Assembly (NCBI GenBank): GCA_026260175.1
Contig: JAKCWW010000911.1
Coordinates: 23,255 to 87,254, forward strand
Direction of reading: 5' to 3'
From: Reticulitermes lucifugus
Taxonomy: Eukaryota; Arthropoda; Insecta; Blattodea; Rhinotermitidae
DNA: 64,000 nucleotides
In this document: one piece after another, positions 10,704 through 24,200 of the stretch
Layout: each line of letters starts with the position of its first letter
Numbering within the stretch: the first letter of the stretch is position 1
Notes under the pieces: model-generated
Databases searched by the model: none
What the model saw: only the letters and a program-made list of their open reading frames with translations
What the model was told of the DNA's origin: nothing
Program-made: the position numbers and the translations under genes

Positions 10704-13700
10704 TTAACTGTGTGTTTCTGAAACAGAATAAAACTGGCCATACTGATCATAGAGGTGTTCTGTTTCCCACAGTTCTTCCAGCTGTGATTCTGAAAGGAAC
10801 ATAGCATCTCCTGCATCCGAGTCATGATCCAATCCTTGGTAGAACTTGTGAAATGCTCGAACTTCTTCACACGCTTTTTCCAGAATCTGAACTTGGCTTA
10901 AATTTGCCCTGTCAACAGCGAGGCGAGCATCATCATACTCCTGCTGTACCCGTTCCACATCCTTAGAGGGGTGGAAAAGAAAAATGTTTTTATGACAAGT
11001 TGATATAGTGCATATTAACTAGGCATATCAACCAACATGACAGGCAATGTATATGTAATACTGTGGCATGTTCACATAACCACTGTTGCAGTGGAAATGC
11101 ATCACTGTCAACAATATAAAATACTGTGTGTTGGACAAAAATGCTTTTATGGCAAATTTATGTCACAGAAATCTATCCAGTAGGAGCCATGCTGATATGT
11201 GGAGAGAGACAGACCTGACAAAGCTAATAGGTGCTACTTGTGACTGTGTACATGCCTAAAATACAACAAACAAGGTACACTTTATATACCTACAATGATT
11301 GTATTTAAACACTCCAACATGTTTTGGCCCATCACCATCTTTAGGGATACCACTAAATACAACGAGAATGTTGTCAATATCATTATTTACCCTGCTGACA
11401 ATAAGAGAAATAAGGAGATAAATATAAAATATGAAATGTCCTGATGTGATTACAAACAATAAAATAAAACACTTCCTTATGTGGAATATTAAAATATATG
11501 TTCAGTGTACATCTGAAGATTATTGTTTGTATTCACATCAGGACAGTTTATAATTATCTACTTATTTCTGTTACTGTTGGCACCATATGTAACGATATTG
11601 AGGATCTTCTCATTGTATTTGATGGCATGCCTGAAGATGGCCAGTATGCTGAAACATGTTGGAGTGTTTAAATAATCATTGTGTTTGTATAAATGTATGT
11701 TGTTGGTTGCATTTTTTATTAAATTGGAGTACAGGGTAATGATGTATTATAAAATTAGCTAAGCATATTTCATTGCCTTAAACAACCTGGACCCCCCAAC
11801 TGTTCCCATTATTTGTTATTGCACGTAACAGGAAAATTTCCACCTTCACATAATTTGTGCACCTATCCCATGAACAAAATTGTTAATTCTTAAGTGGTGA
11901 CAAAAATGGCATTTATATCCTTCAACTAATACCCACATAAGTAAATTGTTATGGTAAAATATCACTGCTTTCAGTTATCTCTTCAGCTAGATCTGTCCAG
12001 TATTATCAGTATGGTTAGGTTAGGCTAGGTATGTTCTTCTCAACAATTCTCTAACATGCTTAAAACATGATGCTTATTTGGTGTGACAGTGCAGAATGTT
12101 AAGTGCCATATCACCTCAAATATGTTTTATGTTAGAAATACCACTTCTCAGTTGCATGCCTGACTACAGTTTGGTAGCAGCAATCCTTGTGAGAGAATAT
12201 GGGGTCTGATTTTATTTACTTTAAAGTTAGGTGTTTTCATTTCCCTGCATTTCATCCAGTACTTCCAGAGATATTAATGTCATTATAAATGCTTGTACAA
12301 AATTTTTAAGGTTCAAAATTAAACACCATCCAGATGAATTGCACCACCCTAATTTAAACCTGGCAAGTGAGGGTCAAGTTACTGTATTTCATTAGGTCCT
12401 GCTTTAATGAACATTATAACTGAATGGTGTGAACACAGACCTACATTAAGCAAGGCTGAAAGACGTTGAATTTTTTGAGCAATATAGGATATATTTAAAA
12501 AAGTTATTAAAGTTTATAATTTATGTACTGCAGGTAAACTGAAATCTGCATTACAACTACAATTACTTACCCCTTGTTGTTGGTAATACAACTTCAGCAT
12601 CTGGCCATGAATGCCATGAAAATGATGAAGTTTTCGCAAATGATACCTCTCCATGATTTGTTTCATGTTTAGCTGCCTAAGGGCAAGCAGTTCCTGATTA
12701 TAAATTCGCTGTTTCTCATAATGTATGTTCCTTCGAAGCTGCTCTAATTTGACATCAAAAAGAGCTGTGCAAGACTGAGTTCGGGGACGTTTCACTATGG
12801 GTTGACTCGTGATGCTTGCCTGTTGATCAGACAGGGATCTTTTATGGTGACCTTGAATGCTAGCAGGGACATCATTTCCACTTGCACATTGATCAATAAC
12901 AGCATCACCGTTTCTTGGCGGAGCAGACGCTGTCACCTTACTAGCATTCTGACGAATTCTCCAGTTACGGCATGTCAAGTCTTGGTTTGGATCTGGAATA
13001 ATAAGATTTCTCCAGCGCTGTCTCACTGCACGATACCGTTCCTCATCTGTTTCTAATTTACGCAGTAGTTCCCACTCTGGATTGTTATTGTCAAAATTTT
13101 CTTGAGGATTGTTACTGATGTAATCATCGCTACTTCTTGAGGTTATGTTTTGTTTCTGTTCCAGAGAATTTCGGTTCATACTTTCAGAAGGGAAATTTGA
13201 AGACTCAGAATCTGTGGTTTCCAAATTTATTGTACCCATGTTTCTGTCTTCCATCACAGGAACAAAAATGTCTTGTATGCCATGACCTTGAATAGGAGTT
13301 GCATTTGCCATGACTGGCGATTGCTCTGCAAAAATTGATGAAACCTGTAAGCCTTCATCACCTGCTTCATCACTCAACTGTACAACAATTTTTATATCTC
13401 CAGCATCATCAAATGCAACTTCTGTTTGCTCATTATCATTGTTCCCCCTTTCCTTCACATCAGCTATATTGCGGTCTTCATTTACCTTAAAAATCAAGTT
13501 ATTACATGTAATACTTTTATGTTTTGTGCTGTAGATAGCACCAGCTTTCTGTACTGATGTATTTTGCATTGGTGAATTTATACAGCTGTATACAGACTGT
13601 TCCTGCTCAATGAATTCTTCAAATTCATCTAAAATTAAAAAACTTTCTGCATTAGGAGATAAAAATGTTGGTTTCCATCGTTTTAGAGTGTCGGAATTCA

Positions 13701-14757
13701 TCTTTAATGGTGTACTTGAAACCACAGATTCATTATCTTTGATCCTGGAAAAAGTACAGGGAACATCATCGTCATCATCTTCATCATACAACAATGCATC
13801 TTCAAATCCTGTTGCATCTAACTGCAAGTATGATTCTTGACTAGATTCATGAACCATATCATCATCTACATCCTCAAGTAACGAACTTCTTTTTACACCA
13901 CTGTCGCTCTTCTTATGAGAACTTGCATCATTTCTCTTATCATTTGTGTCATGGTGTGGTGTGCATGTGGATGCTACATTGGATCTATTAATGGAGTTTA
14001 AATGTACTGTAATATCATCTGTACTGAGTTCAAAATCATGTCTCTTAAGGGACACTTCCTCGCAATTATTTGAAATTATCACAGACTTGCTGGACTTAAA
14101 TTTGTTTTCATTTGAAATTTTCATTTCTGGTTTGACTGGGATACCTGTCTTATACCTTTCTTCAATTTTTTGGCTTTGTTTTGAACAGTTCTGATACGAC
14201 ACTGTGTCAGGTTCCGGAGAATGTGTTGAATCATTAATTTGTAATGTTTTAGATTCTGAAGAATTTGTTAAATAAACAATAGAATTTGGTTTGCTACCTT
14301 TCTCATGGTTTACAGTATTCACAGTGGTGTTAGGAACATTAGTTTCATTCAATTCAGATGTAACTGTATGTTTATCACCATTATTATATTCCGTATTTTG
14401 TGACTTTTCTTCAGGTTCAAGTATTCCCTCATCAACATTATCAAGAACATCACATGTAATACATTTATCATTATTTGAACCATCATTATCTGTGACCAAA
14501 TTAGTTTTAAATGCCCTAGAAGTTTCTGATTGCTTCTCTTCATACAGGAAAGAATCCAATATTTCTCCTTCTTCTAAATCACTTGGAGACATATCTACAT
14601 CTGGCAAGTCATTATCTGCTTCTAGGTCATTAATGGTTGTTTCCAGTTTACTGATTTCTGCTTCTAAAGTGTCTTCCATTGAATCACCATGGTCATTGCC
14701 ACTCTCAACCGAGTGAATCACAGAAGTGTTGTTAGAAATTATGTTGGACACGAGCAT
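10704..14757 (-). CDS. Unrecognised acidic disordered protein with C-terminal coiled coil, 814 aa
   Basis: Two coding exons on the minus strand, 14757-12571 and 10961-10704. The first is one 729-codon open frame ending in QQQG at a strong donor (gtaagt); the last follows a pyrimidine tract and aag, stays in phase 0 and stops after SETHS. The N-terminus holds a short predicted coiled coil (about 31-48) and the acidic run DLEEGEILD (60-68). A D/E tract lies near 320 and a possible nuclear signal KRPRT at 656-660. From about 668 to the end it is helical and charged (EKQRIYNQELLALRQ, then a His-rich RKLHHFHGIHG), continuing through the last exon to LSESQLEELWETEHLYDQYG. About 80% looks disordered and Ser/Asn-rich. 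No enzyme motif is visible. ATG 14757 lies exactly at a good acceptor (tctcttttaag), so the start may follow a non-coding first exon near 18.1 kb, or more coding sequence may exist upstream. A chromatin or RNA-processing role would be a guess. Confidence 0.75.
11229..11705. repeat. Inverted pair of a diverged repeat in the intron of the acidic-protein gene
   Basis: Two related copies face each other: about 11229-11460 on minus and about 11519-11705 on plus. Both contain acatgttggagtgttta, a core ending ctgaagatgg or ctaaagatgg, and ttgtttgtaatcacatcagg or ttgtattcacatcagg in the same order. They share several long matching blocks separated by small gaps. No terminal duplication is evident. 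A third fragment may lie near 10385 (tgatgatggcttgca). Confidence 0.65.
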
Positions 14758-15118
14758 CTTAAAAGAGACAAAAAGGTAAGAAAGAAAATATCAGTTACAT
14801 TGAACTGTACAGAAACATGCAGTGCTCTGATCATATGACAACTAATGTGTCAATAAATGGTTCTAGAATTAAAGCAGAACAATACAATTGCTCCACTTTT
14901 AATGGAGCTAGGAACCAACTCCCTCTCATTCGAAGGTTCTGTTGCTACTTAGTAGATACATTTTGTTACCACACATGAAATGTATGGTGTTACAGTTGCA
15001 AGCAACACCAATTTTAAGGCCCACATCCTGATATTATTCAGGAACATGATGTGACTACTCTTTTTCGTAATCATTAATTATATTATAACCTTAATGTAAT
15101 AACCCAACAATCAGTTTA

Positions 15119-15142
15119 TTCTATTATTATTATTATTATTAT
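15119..15142. repeat. (ATT)n microsatellite
   Basis: A run of about eight ATT trinucleotides in the upstream region of the acidic-protein gene. The same motif recurs at 54776-54799 and 57665-57696. Confidence 0.9.
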
Positions 15143-15174
15143 TTTACATTTTTGTCATTTTGTAATGCTGTATA

Positions 15175-15480
15175 TACTGCTGAGGGAGTGAGGATGGAAT
15201 AGTCAGTATTATGACTAAGCCATCTGGGGTTTCAGTTCGTGGCATGGGCAAGAGAGATTTCTCTTCTCCAAAAATGTGCAGATGAGCTTTGGGTCCACCC
15301 AGTCCCCTATTAAATGGGTACCAAGGTTCTTTCCCCAGGTGTAAAGCAGTTGGGGCACGAAGTTGACCACTTACCTACATCTAGTGCCAGGTTTGAGAAT
15401 GAGTGGAGCTATACCTCTACTCCTACATGTCATCAAGGCACAGACAGGGACAACTTTGCTTCTTTTATATAAACTGCTGG
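15175..15480 (+). mobile_element. tRNA-derived SINE (family 2), plus strand
   Basis: A head with a degraded B-box-like block (gtttcagttcgtgg) is followed by a body that includes gggtccacccagtcccc, aaagcagttggggca and atctagtgccaggttt. The same ordered blocks, in reverse orientation, make up the clear SINE at 53911-54187. The tail has ctctactcctac and a drop to A/T-rich sequence near 15480. Confidence 0.6.
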
Positions 15481-18130
15481 AGGTATATAGCAATATGTTA
15501 TGGTAGGATAATTATGACTGATAAAATAAGAGGAATTAAGTCACTGCCTAAATAAGGAGCAGTCATGCCATTCATGGAGGTGGGGGCCTCAGGAAGGATT
15601 AAGAAAAATGTAAAACAACATAAAAATATCTACTTTCCTCCCAGAATTTTATATGAATATCAGTCAGATGTTACCTGCATAATAAAACTGGTGACAAATA
15701 CATATATTTTAAGTGGTGGAAAAACCTTTTTCTGTGTTTGATATGTGCTGCAAAGGTGTGTATTAATAAACAAAGACAGTCTAAAACACATAATGCTCAG
15801 CTGTGTTTTGACTTTAAAAACTGAAAAGAGGTGAACCTTGCCAGGCACTGATCTAATTTTAAACACCACAATCTCAGGCCCATAAAACATTTTTAAAATT
15901 ATTTGCTCCAGGCATTTTGAATTAATATTTTTCATTTAATGTATCAAATAATGCATTTAGTTGGTACATTAAATGCAGATATCCATAAAAAGTTAACATC
16001 TGTTTGGAATAATTACATATTATCTGGGCTACTGAAATACACCTACCCAATAATCGTGGAGGATTTAATGCAGAAGAGTGACAAGAACATGCTATTAGCA
16101 CTTCTATATAGGGGCAAGAGGTTTTATTCAGTGGTTAGTAGATGCAGACAGTATTCCTGGAGTACTGATTATCATGAACCCCCAAACCACCACCACACAC
16201 ATTTATATTTATCATTGCAACCTCCACATATGCATGGTGTGCACAGAGACAACTTTAATGTTACTACAATAGCACTTTCCTATGAATTTCAGTCATACAA
16301 CTTACTATGGAGCATCCTTCCACCAAAGGCTGATTTGTAACTTTGTGTGCAAATACAATCATGGATGAACATCAGTACAGACTCCATTGCACCAGATGAA
16401 TCCCTCAATCTCAGTAAACTAAGCAAGTTAGATCAGTGGTAACATGCCTCATTGAAATATGTGAGGTGTTCACATCAATCTCAGTCACAGAACTAATAAA
16501 CAGCCTTAAGTTTATTTTCTTTTTCCTACAGGTGAATGCCAGGACAGTATAGAAGGTTTCAGCAGTTACCACTGTGATGCAAAACCAATTTTTGTTTTCT
16601 CCCACAGACAGGGTGTATCTTTTATTATTGGCCTGAGCACCATAGCTGTCATGTAATGTCATGGTGGATGCAGGCTTTCTATGCTCTAAAGCTTGCTCTG
16701 GTGAGCGATATAACTTATGCTGTGTAGCTATACCATGTATCTCAGGTGGTTCAAATGCTATCAATTGGTCATATCACTCTTTGAAATGATGCTCATAACT
16801 GTACTAGAAACAATGTAACATGAGTTATAGTTCTATGCCTTCTGTAACGAACTGTACAGAAACCTGATTATAGTAAACTATTACCGCAGGTACGTCCAGA
16901 GTTCAGTGTTATCACACCATGGAGGAATGTCTCTTCCCCTAATTCACATGTTTATTATACAAACCAATCAGACTGGTGGCTAAATGTAAAATGACAAATG
17001 TCATAACAGAGCAGGTACTGGAAGCACAGACACAACCCAAAATTTGTTTACTAGCTCATGTGTGGTCAACACAGTCTGCCACCCCTTTCCAACCATGTTA
17101 ATGCTCCCCGTTTGAACACATATAATGACTAATTTAACTTTGTGTTCACCGTGCATCTTAATATTAAAATACATATAATGACAAAAGCATTATTAAACTT
17201 TTCTAACTTGAGACAGACAACTGATTTTTTAAAACATACACATCTTCAGACTTTGTCATCAATTACACAACATCTGTAGCTGACCATGTGTCATTGAATA
17301 ACCCATCAACTGGACTAGACTGAATGGATTAAAAAAACCTGATGTGGGACTTGTATGTACATGGGATAAAATTGCTTATGAAAAGCTACATTCTTGTAAT
17401 CAGAAAATTCTTAATTTTCACCTAATATTGTTATGGTGGAAGTTGAAATGATCTGCAGTTTCCATAAAACATAAGACATAAAAACAACATTTAGATTGAG
17501 AAACCTCAGGAATAGATATCACTTAGTTCATTTCTTAGTCCTGGAACAAGCAAGAGAAAAAATGCATACAAAAATTGCAGTTGAGCACAGGCAGAAGTCA
17601 CTTCGGCGTTTATGCGTTAATGTGACGATCATACTGCAATGAATGTTGGAGAAATCTGTTGTGCAGATGTCAAATTTATTTAAATAATTCAGAAGAGGGT
17701 GCAACGGCGAGATTTTTGTGGTGACGGTGATATACTTTCGTGACCATAAAAAGGAAATACTCTAGCAGCTCCTGAAGGGAACGGCCCTGTACCAAGGGAA
17801 CACGTTACTCCAAAGCATCACATTATAAAATGTGGGCCTATACTTTTACGGCACAAACCTTAATGTTACCGTCCATCGTCGTCCTCTTTCCGTAAACAAA
17901 TAAAAAAATAATCTAAATAAAATTTTGATTCTCTTGAATTAATTAGCCTGCTCCTGATGTACAATGATTCACACTCAGCAAATGTATATGAAATACAAAC
18001 TCAATATAAATGTCACAGCAATGAAATGAAACCTTTAATCTCAAACTCTATACTTCTCTCCATTACTCCGCTGCCTCCTCAATTTAACTCCTTCTGCTGC
18101 ACAGATTAACTACTGCAGTGATCCACGCTT
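15480..18130. other. Presumed first intron of the acidic-protein gene; no exon seen
   Basis: Open frames here are short and lack good splice context. A block at about 16195-16260 (cctccacatatgcatggtgtgcacagagacaac) resembles the SINE tail type at 245-310 and 15420-15455. I see no further genes or RNA genes. Confidence 0.4.
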
Positions 18131-18296
18131 CTGCTTGCCGCCCGTGTGATGTTTCGATGTTGACAATCGATATCAAAATCGTTACTTTTAGTTCGATATC
18201 TGAAAGTACAGGTCGTTAAAAACACATGCTTTAAAACAACTATCGATAGCGTAAGGGTAATGGCCGATTGTGTGGGGTAAATAATGCATCTTTGTC
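18131..18296. promoter_or_regulatory. Probable divergent promoter with perfect DRE
   Basis: The sequence just upstream of the Dlish start contains a perfect TATCGATA palindrome at 18241-18248 and two near matches (aatcgatatc near 18166, ttcgatatc near 18192). CpG dinucleotides are locally raised. The minus-strand acidic-protein gene begins leftward and Dlish begins at 18297 rightward, so one DREF-type, TATA-less promoter could serve both. Transcription starts cannot be placed from sequence. Confidence 0.5.
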
Positions 18297-21200
18297 ATGG
18301 CTTTTCTTTGTCCTGTACGAATACGAAGAGGAAAGAAGAAGAAAAGTAAGAATTTAATACAGTAATAAATTTCACAAGTAATAAATTAATCTGAAAACGT
18401 TATCAGTGCTATCAAAAACTTAGTTTCAATTACTGATTGGTGTATTGTTTGTGTAGTTTTGGTTAGCGAGTTAGCCCTGTCCCATGTTACTTTAATAGGT
18501 GAGAGGATGTAATATTTTTATTAAAGTTACAAAGTTTATAGGAGTTTTAAATAATATGTGCAATTACATTATTAACAGTATTACGGTGCACTCACATCTC
18601 TTTGCATTCCCACTTTACTTTTATCTCAGTAGCTCTTTTGTATCTATGTAATACCAAATCTTGACCAGCTTTGTTTATTAGTACATTACAGGTTATAACT
18701 GGTGAAGTACGTGTGATAAATTCGGAATGCAGTACGTCCATTAGTTGAGTTGAATGTAGTTTATTCAATCCAATTAGTCACCATGTGTGACATTCGACAT
18801 GTTAAGTTCAGTTATAATCTTTATATCATTAGATTATATGCAAACCCCGGAATCTGGTAGCTGGAACCGGTGGATGTGAAAGAAGTCAATATATAGTGAA
18901 CACAGCATGCTTAAACAACTGTAACTTAGGAACACATTAAAATGCAGCAAAATCAGTACGCTTGAAAACAGAACTTACAAAGAATTTAAAATACAGTACT
19001 CTTAAAATCATTGTCTATAATAAGCAGTATTGCAGTTGGAAAGGAGAACAAAAAGACACAAAATTATGACACTACAAATTATGTTGGTATGTATGTGTTT
19101 TCCATTTTATAAGCATTTAAAGTAATATACGCAGGATAGTAAAACAGTGTTGTTACTGAAGTCTATAAATTCATCAATAGAGCTGAAGGTTTCTGTCAGT
19201 GGGAATTACTTTAATGCTGCCTTAAATTGTTTCATGTTAGTGGACAGGCTTTTAATTTTATATGGGAGATAACTTCGCATCTTCATTCCTGCATAACAGA
19301 CACTCAGATTGGCATTACATCTTTTGGTGTTTGTTTCTCGTGTTGATTTCATGAACCTTTGAGTTTGCTGGAACAGTCACATGTTATCAGCAGCAATTGT
19401 CATTAGTTCAGATATGTAATGTCAGGCACATGGTATTTTGTGGAACTTCTTAGTTAAACCTTTCTGTGATATGAGATTACAAGACATCACATCCCAGAAA
19501 ATGGTAATAGCCTATACATAATCTTGACTGTGAGAATCTGGAATCTCACTCTGAATAACTTTCCTCTGTATGTATCTGCCATGACTCTGATGGCATTCAT
19601 TTGAAAAAAGAGATATTCCATTGCTGTGAACTATATTTCCCCAGAAAATTGTTGGATGTGATATGTTTGTGTCAAAGTATGGAGTGTACACTTCTCCTTC
19701 ATCCATTCTTTGTGGTGTCTGGCCGTTGCATGCCAATTTCTTATTCCTGTTATCTTTGAAGTCTCTTCAACCTCATTAGCCCATCTTTTCCATGTTCTTC
19801 CTCTTTTCCTTGTTCCTTCCAATCTGGCCTGTCACTGAATTTTTGGCATTCTTTCAGTATACATTCTTTCAATATGTCCATAGCGTCTTAATCTAAGTGA
19901 TTTTATAAATTTTACAGGGTCTGCCCCTTGTAATATATCCTGTATCTCCTTATTTGTTCTTATTCTTCAGCAGTCCTAAACATCCGTGTGGTTGGAATTT
20001 AGATTGTATTGTTTTCTAAACATATTTGTTTTTATGGAACTAGGGTGTCAACCTAATGCCCAACCCCCAACCTGGAGGACCAGGGTGTCTCTTTTTGTTT
20101 GGATCCTCACTCTTGACTTGTCCAGCTTGGGAGACCTTACCAGTGGCTATGCTACTGCTGGTATAGCTCTTGATATCATTGGATCACGCATGCCCCACCA
20201 CCATGGCAAGGTGGTGACACCATCCTGGGGGGGAGTGTCAGAGTACACTAATTGGTGAAATGCACAAACGCACACGTGGACACATGTGCATATATAATAT
20301 ATATTATATATATATATTTATTTATTTAAAATAAGTATACACACAATTGAAGAGTGTTTTATAAGTGTGTGTGTGTTTCAGCATCAGATGTAGACAAAGA
20401 TTTGGTACGTACACCAGGGATGGGCCGCATTACAGGGAGTGCTTCCATCGAGACTTTAGTAAGAGTTGGTATCGAAAAGGAAAATGGCCTTGCACCTGAT
20501 AGCAAAATGGTCGTGTTGCACGACTTTACTCCATGTGTTGATGATGAACTGGAAGTGAAAAGAGGACAGGTAGATAACATTCATATGGTTAACATACAAA
20601 TAGGACAGTACTTGACCCTTTAAAGCCTAGTGGCAAGTACAGGCAATTCTCGTTTTACACGATTTCACTTTAATACAACTTGAAAATTTACGCAAACTTT
20701 TCAAATTTATGCGATAATTTTCGGTTTAACACTATTTGGCATAGATGATCCGTGGCCGCACCTATCTTCTGTAGGAGGCTAGCAGAAAGTGACGTCACTG
20801 TCACGTCATCAGTCACGTTTATGGATTGATTATGTTGGTAATATAACCATGCGGGTCATTTAGTTTCCTCTTCGACAGCATTGGCTTTTCTTACTAATAT
20901 GAGTGAGAAATCTAAATCTGCATCACCTAATGCAATCCAAGTGAAAAGTTGGTGAAAGACAAACTGTACTGAAGAGAAATTAGACATAATAAGCCGACTT
21001 GAAAAAGATGAATGAATTGTTGACATATGCTGTAATATTAGACTTGCTCATAGTAGCGTACATACAGTTCATGAGAATGCTGATAGAATTAAAAAAGTGC
21101 TAAGTTAGGAACTAAAATGTTTGTGTACCAAGACTACCACAGTCCTATCGGAATAAACTGTACCAAAAGCTATGGATGTGAGTCTCTTACATTTTTATTG

Positions 21201-24200
21201 CATTAGAAATAAATAAATATATTGTATAGAAATGTATGTATACTGTATAGAAATGTATATATACTGTATATACAATACATATATACTCTACAGGTCTGTA
21301 TGTCCACTAGTGGTATAGTCATACACTATATAGCATGAGGTTGTCAGTCCCCTAATCCCCAGGAAATACACTGCTTTAAAGGGGAATTTTGTGTTCGATT
21401 TGCGCGATGGTTTTTTAGGAACATAACCCTTGCATAAAACGAGAACTGTCTGTATATGTTGTGCCAGGTGTAGCATTAAAAAAGCTCTACATTTTGCTGA
21501 CACAGTGTGTTTTTTTGTGATTCTTAAAATAAACTAAGTTTTTCTCTATGCAGCATTAGCCAGTTGGTCTTTCTGTAATGGAAACCTACTGTCTTTTCTG
21601 CGAGGTATAAATTATGTATAATGTAGATTAATTTTATCCCTATAAAAGCTAAATATTTAATATGGCCATGTCTTTCTTGAGGCTGTGTTAGGTTGGACAT
21701 GTCTTAAACAGAATGGTGGCAGCATATCTGGTATCATTAAAATAGGTATGACCAGTTTCTGGATTTAGCATTGAGTATGAGGGTGAGGTTTTTCATCAGT
21801 ATATGCAGCCGTTGGGAGCTGGGCTAGCGTGCATAGTATAATGACTAGGCTACATGCTGGGTGACCAAGGACTTGTGGTTTCATTCTTGGCAGGGACAAG
21901 AGATGTATCTTTTCGTTAAAATGTCCAGACTGACTCTGGGGCCCTGCTATTCTCTTCAGTGCGTACTGGGGTAGAAGAGAAATGCACAGGGTTTTGGTCG
22001 TGAAACCTGAAGGAAAGAGACCACTTCGAAGACCTGGATATAGATTTGAGGATAGTATTGTAATGGATCTTAAAAATAGGTTGGGAGGAAATGGATTGAA
22101 TTAATCTGGCTCAGGATAGAGACATGCCAGGTTCTTGTGAACACAGTAATGAGCCTTCAGGTTCCGTGAGTAATGTCTCAACCAATGTTTGAAGAAGGAC
22201 TTCCCTGCTCAGTGTAGTGAGGTACTGTCATGGCTCAGGTGGGTAGTCACCAGACCATCAGAGCAGAGGCCCAGGTTTGATCTTAGGCTAGTCAGTGTGG
22301 TATTTGTGGTGTCAAACTGTCACTGGAACAGGTTTTCTCCACATACTTCAACTTTCCCATCACTTTTATTCACCCTATGCTCCATACTCATATTTCATTT
22401 ATCTACCACTGATGCTACATAATCTTAGTAACTGACACCATTATTAAATAAAATACTTCTGTCTTCTTCCACTTGTCCTACAGGATCCATATGAGTGCCA
22501 GTCTCAACCTTGCAGAGTTAATGACTGTAATAATACTGGCTGGAGAATACAAACTGAAGTAAATCAAGACACAATTCCATACCTCTGTTAGTTCACTTCT
22601 CTTAGGTCCAGATATTCTTTGAATGTTAATAGTTGATAATGTGCAATGAAATAAATACTTATGGCTCATTCGTAGGGGACAAGATGCTGGAGTGTGAAGC
22701 TGATTACATATCATTAACTAGTGCTGAAGTTAAGAATGTATAACTTATGTCATGATGCTTAACCACGGAGAGAAGTATACCTGTACATTTACCTTTACTG
22801 TCGAATGATTGCAGGTGGTGAATATTTTGTACCGTGAAAATGACTGGGTATATGTGATAGCTGCTGACAGTAGGCAAGAAGGCTTCATACCTCACTCATA
22901 CTGTACGCCTTATAACTCACATCTAGGAGAGTTAGCACTTAGCAATGTGAAGAAGAAGCTTCCAAGAGAACAGAGGAATGGAAATAATAATAGCAGTGGC
23001 AGTACAGTGGGTGCAGGCAGTGGTGAAGGAGTAGGAGAGACTGACTTGCAAGAAACCAGGACAACTGGAGGTACAGTATATTGAAGTTTTAGTTGCTTAG
23101 CATAAAATTGAAAGCTCCTTAACACTACTGAGTTATTTCTTATTCTACGGTTTATTGGGGAATGCTACATTTTTTACATTCAAAATTGCCTTAAAAATTC
23201 AGGTCAGGAAGCAGAACCCTCAAATGTAAGCAGCATGTGCTAGCAGTTAACGTTACATGTTTCGCACACACCGATCTTTTTGAGTGTAAGAGATGATAGG
23301 AGGTTGAAGCCACAAGTCAAAATCCGAGGTAGCTTTGCCTATCACTGTGGCGATGAGTGGTGGTGGTGGTGGTTGTTATTAGTTATTTGTTGCCAGTTTG
23401 TCCAGGGAGTATATTTTATGCTGTGTTCTCAAGGCAGGACGTCTTTATCATTTAAGTTAATCATTTAAATAAGGCATTTAAAAGCTTCTTTTTGCTCATT
23501 AAAATATAAGTGTAATTTAGATTCTTAATTTGAGTGATCAAAGTTTATATATAAAGTTCATTTTGATAACTAAATTTGTAGTTGCAGATGTATCTGATTG
23601 TGAGAGCTATGGTAACAAGAAAGTAACCGTGGCGACACAGCAGTTAAACATCACAAGTTCACAAGCATCACTTCATAGCGTCTCATCTTCTCAACCTGAT
23701 GTTCATCCTTTCTTTAAGGTATGTAATCAAGAACTCTTCAGTGGTATCCATACCTTCTCTGTCATAGTGACTGGCTGTGGACCAGTTAGTTATAACATCA
23801 CCCTGTGATGTAGTCTGCCAGGAGCAGGTTGACCATGGTTTCATGTATACCTCATAATCCAGTATTGGCCATTCCAAGATTAATAAGATTGCAATGTTGT
23901 TTGTACAAGTTCATTGCCTGGAATGAGAATGATTACTTAAAATAGATTTATCATCAGCCTGTGGAAAAATCGGTCAGCATTAAATTAACCATTGTTTTCA
24001 TGCATACGTTATAATTTGGTGCATTTCTTTGCAGGATCCATCAGGTCGCTACATTGTTCTGTACACGTTCATTGCCCGGGATGAGAATGATGTGAGCGTG
24101 GAGAGAGGTGAATTTGTGACTGTTCTCAATAGGGAGGATCCAGACTGGTACTGGATAGTTCGAAGTGATGGGCAGGAAGGTTTTGTTCCCAGCGGTTTTG

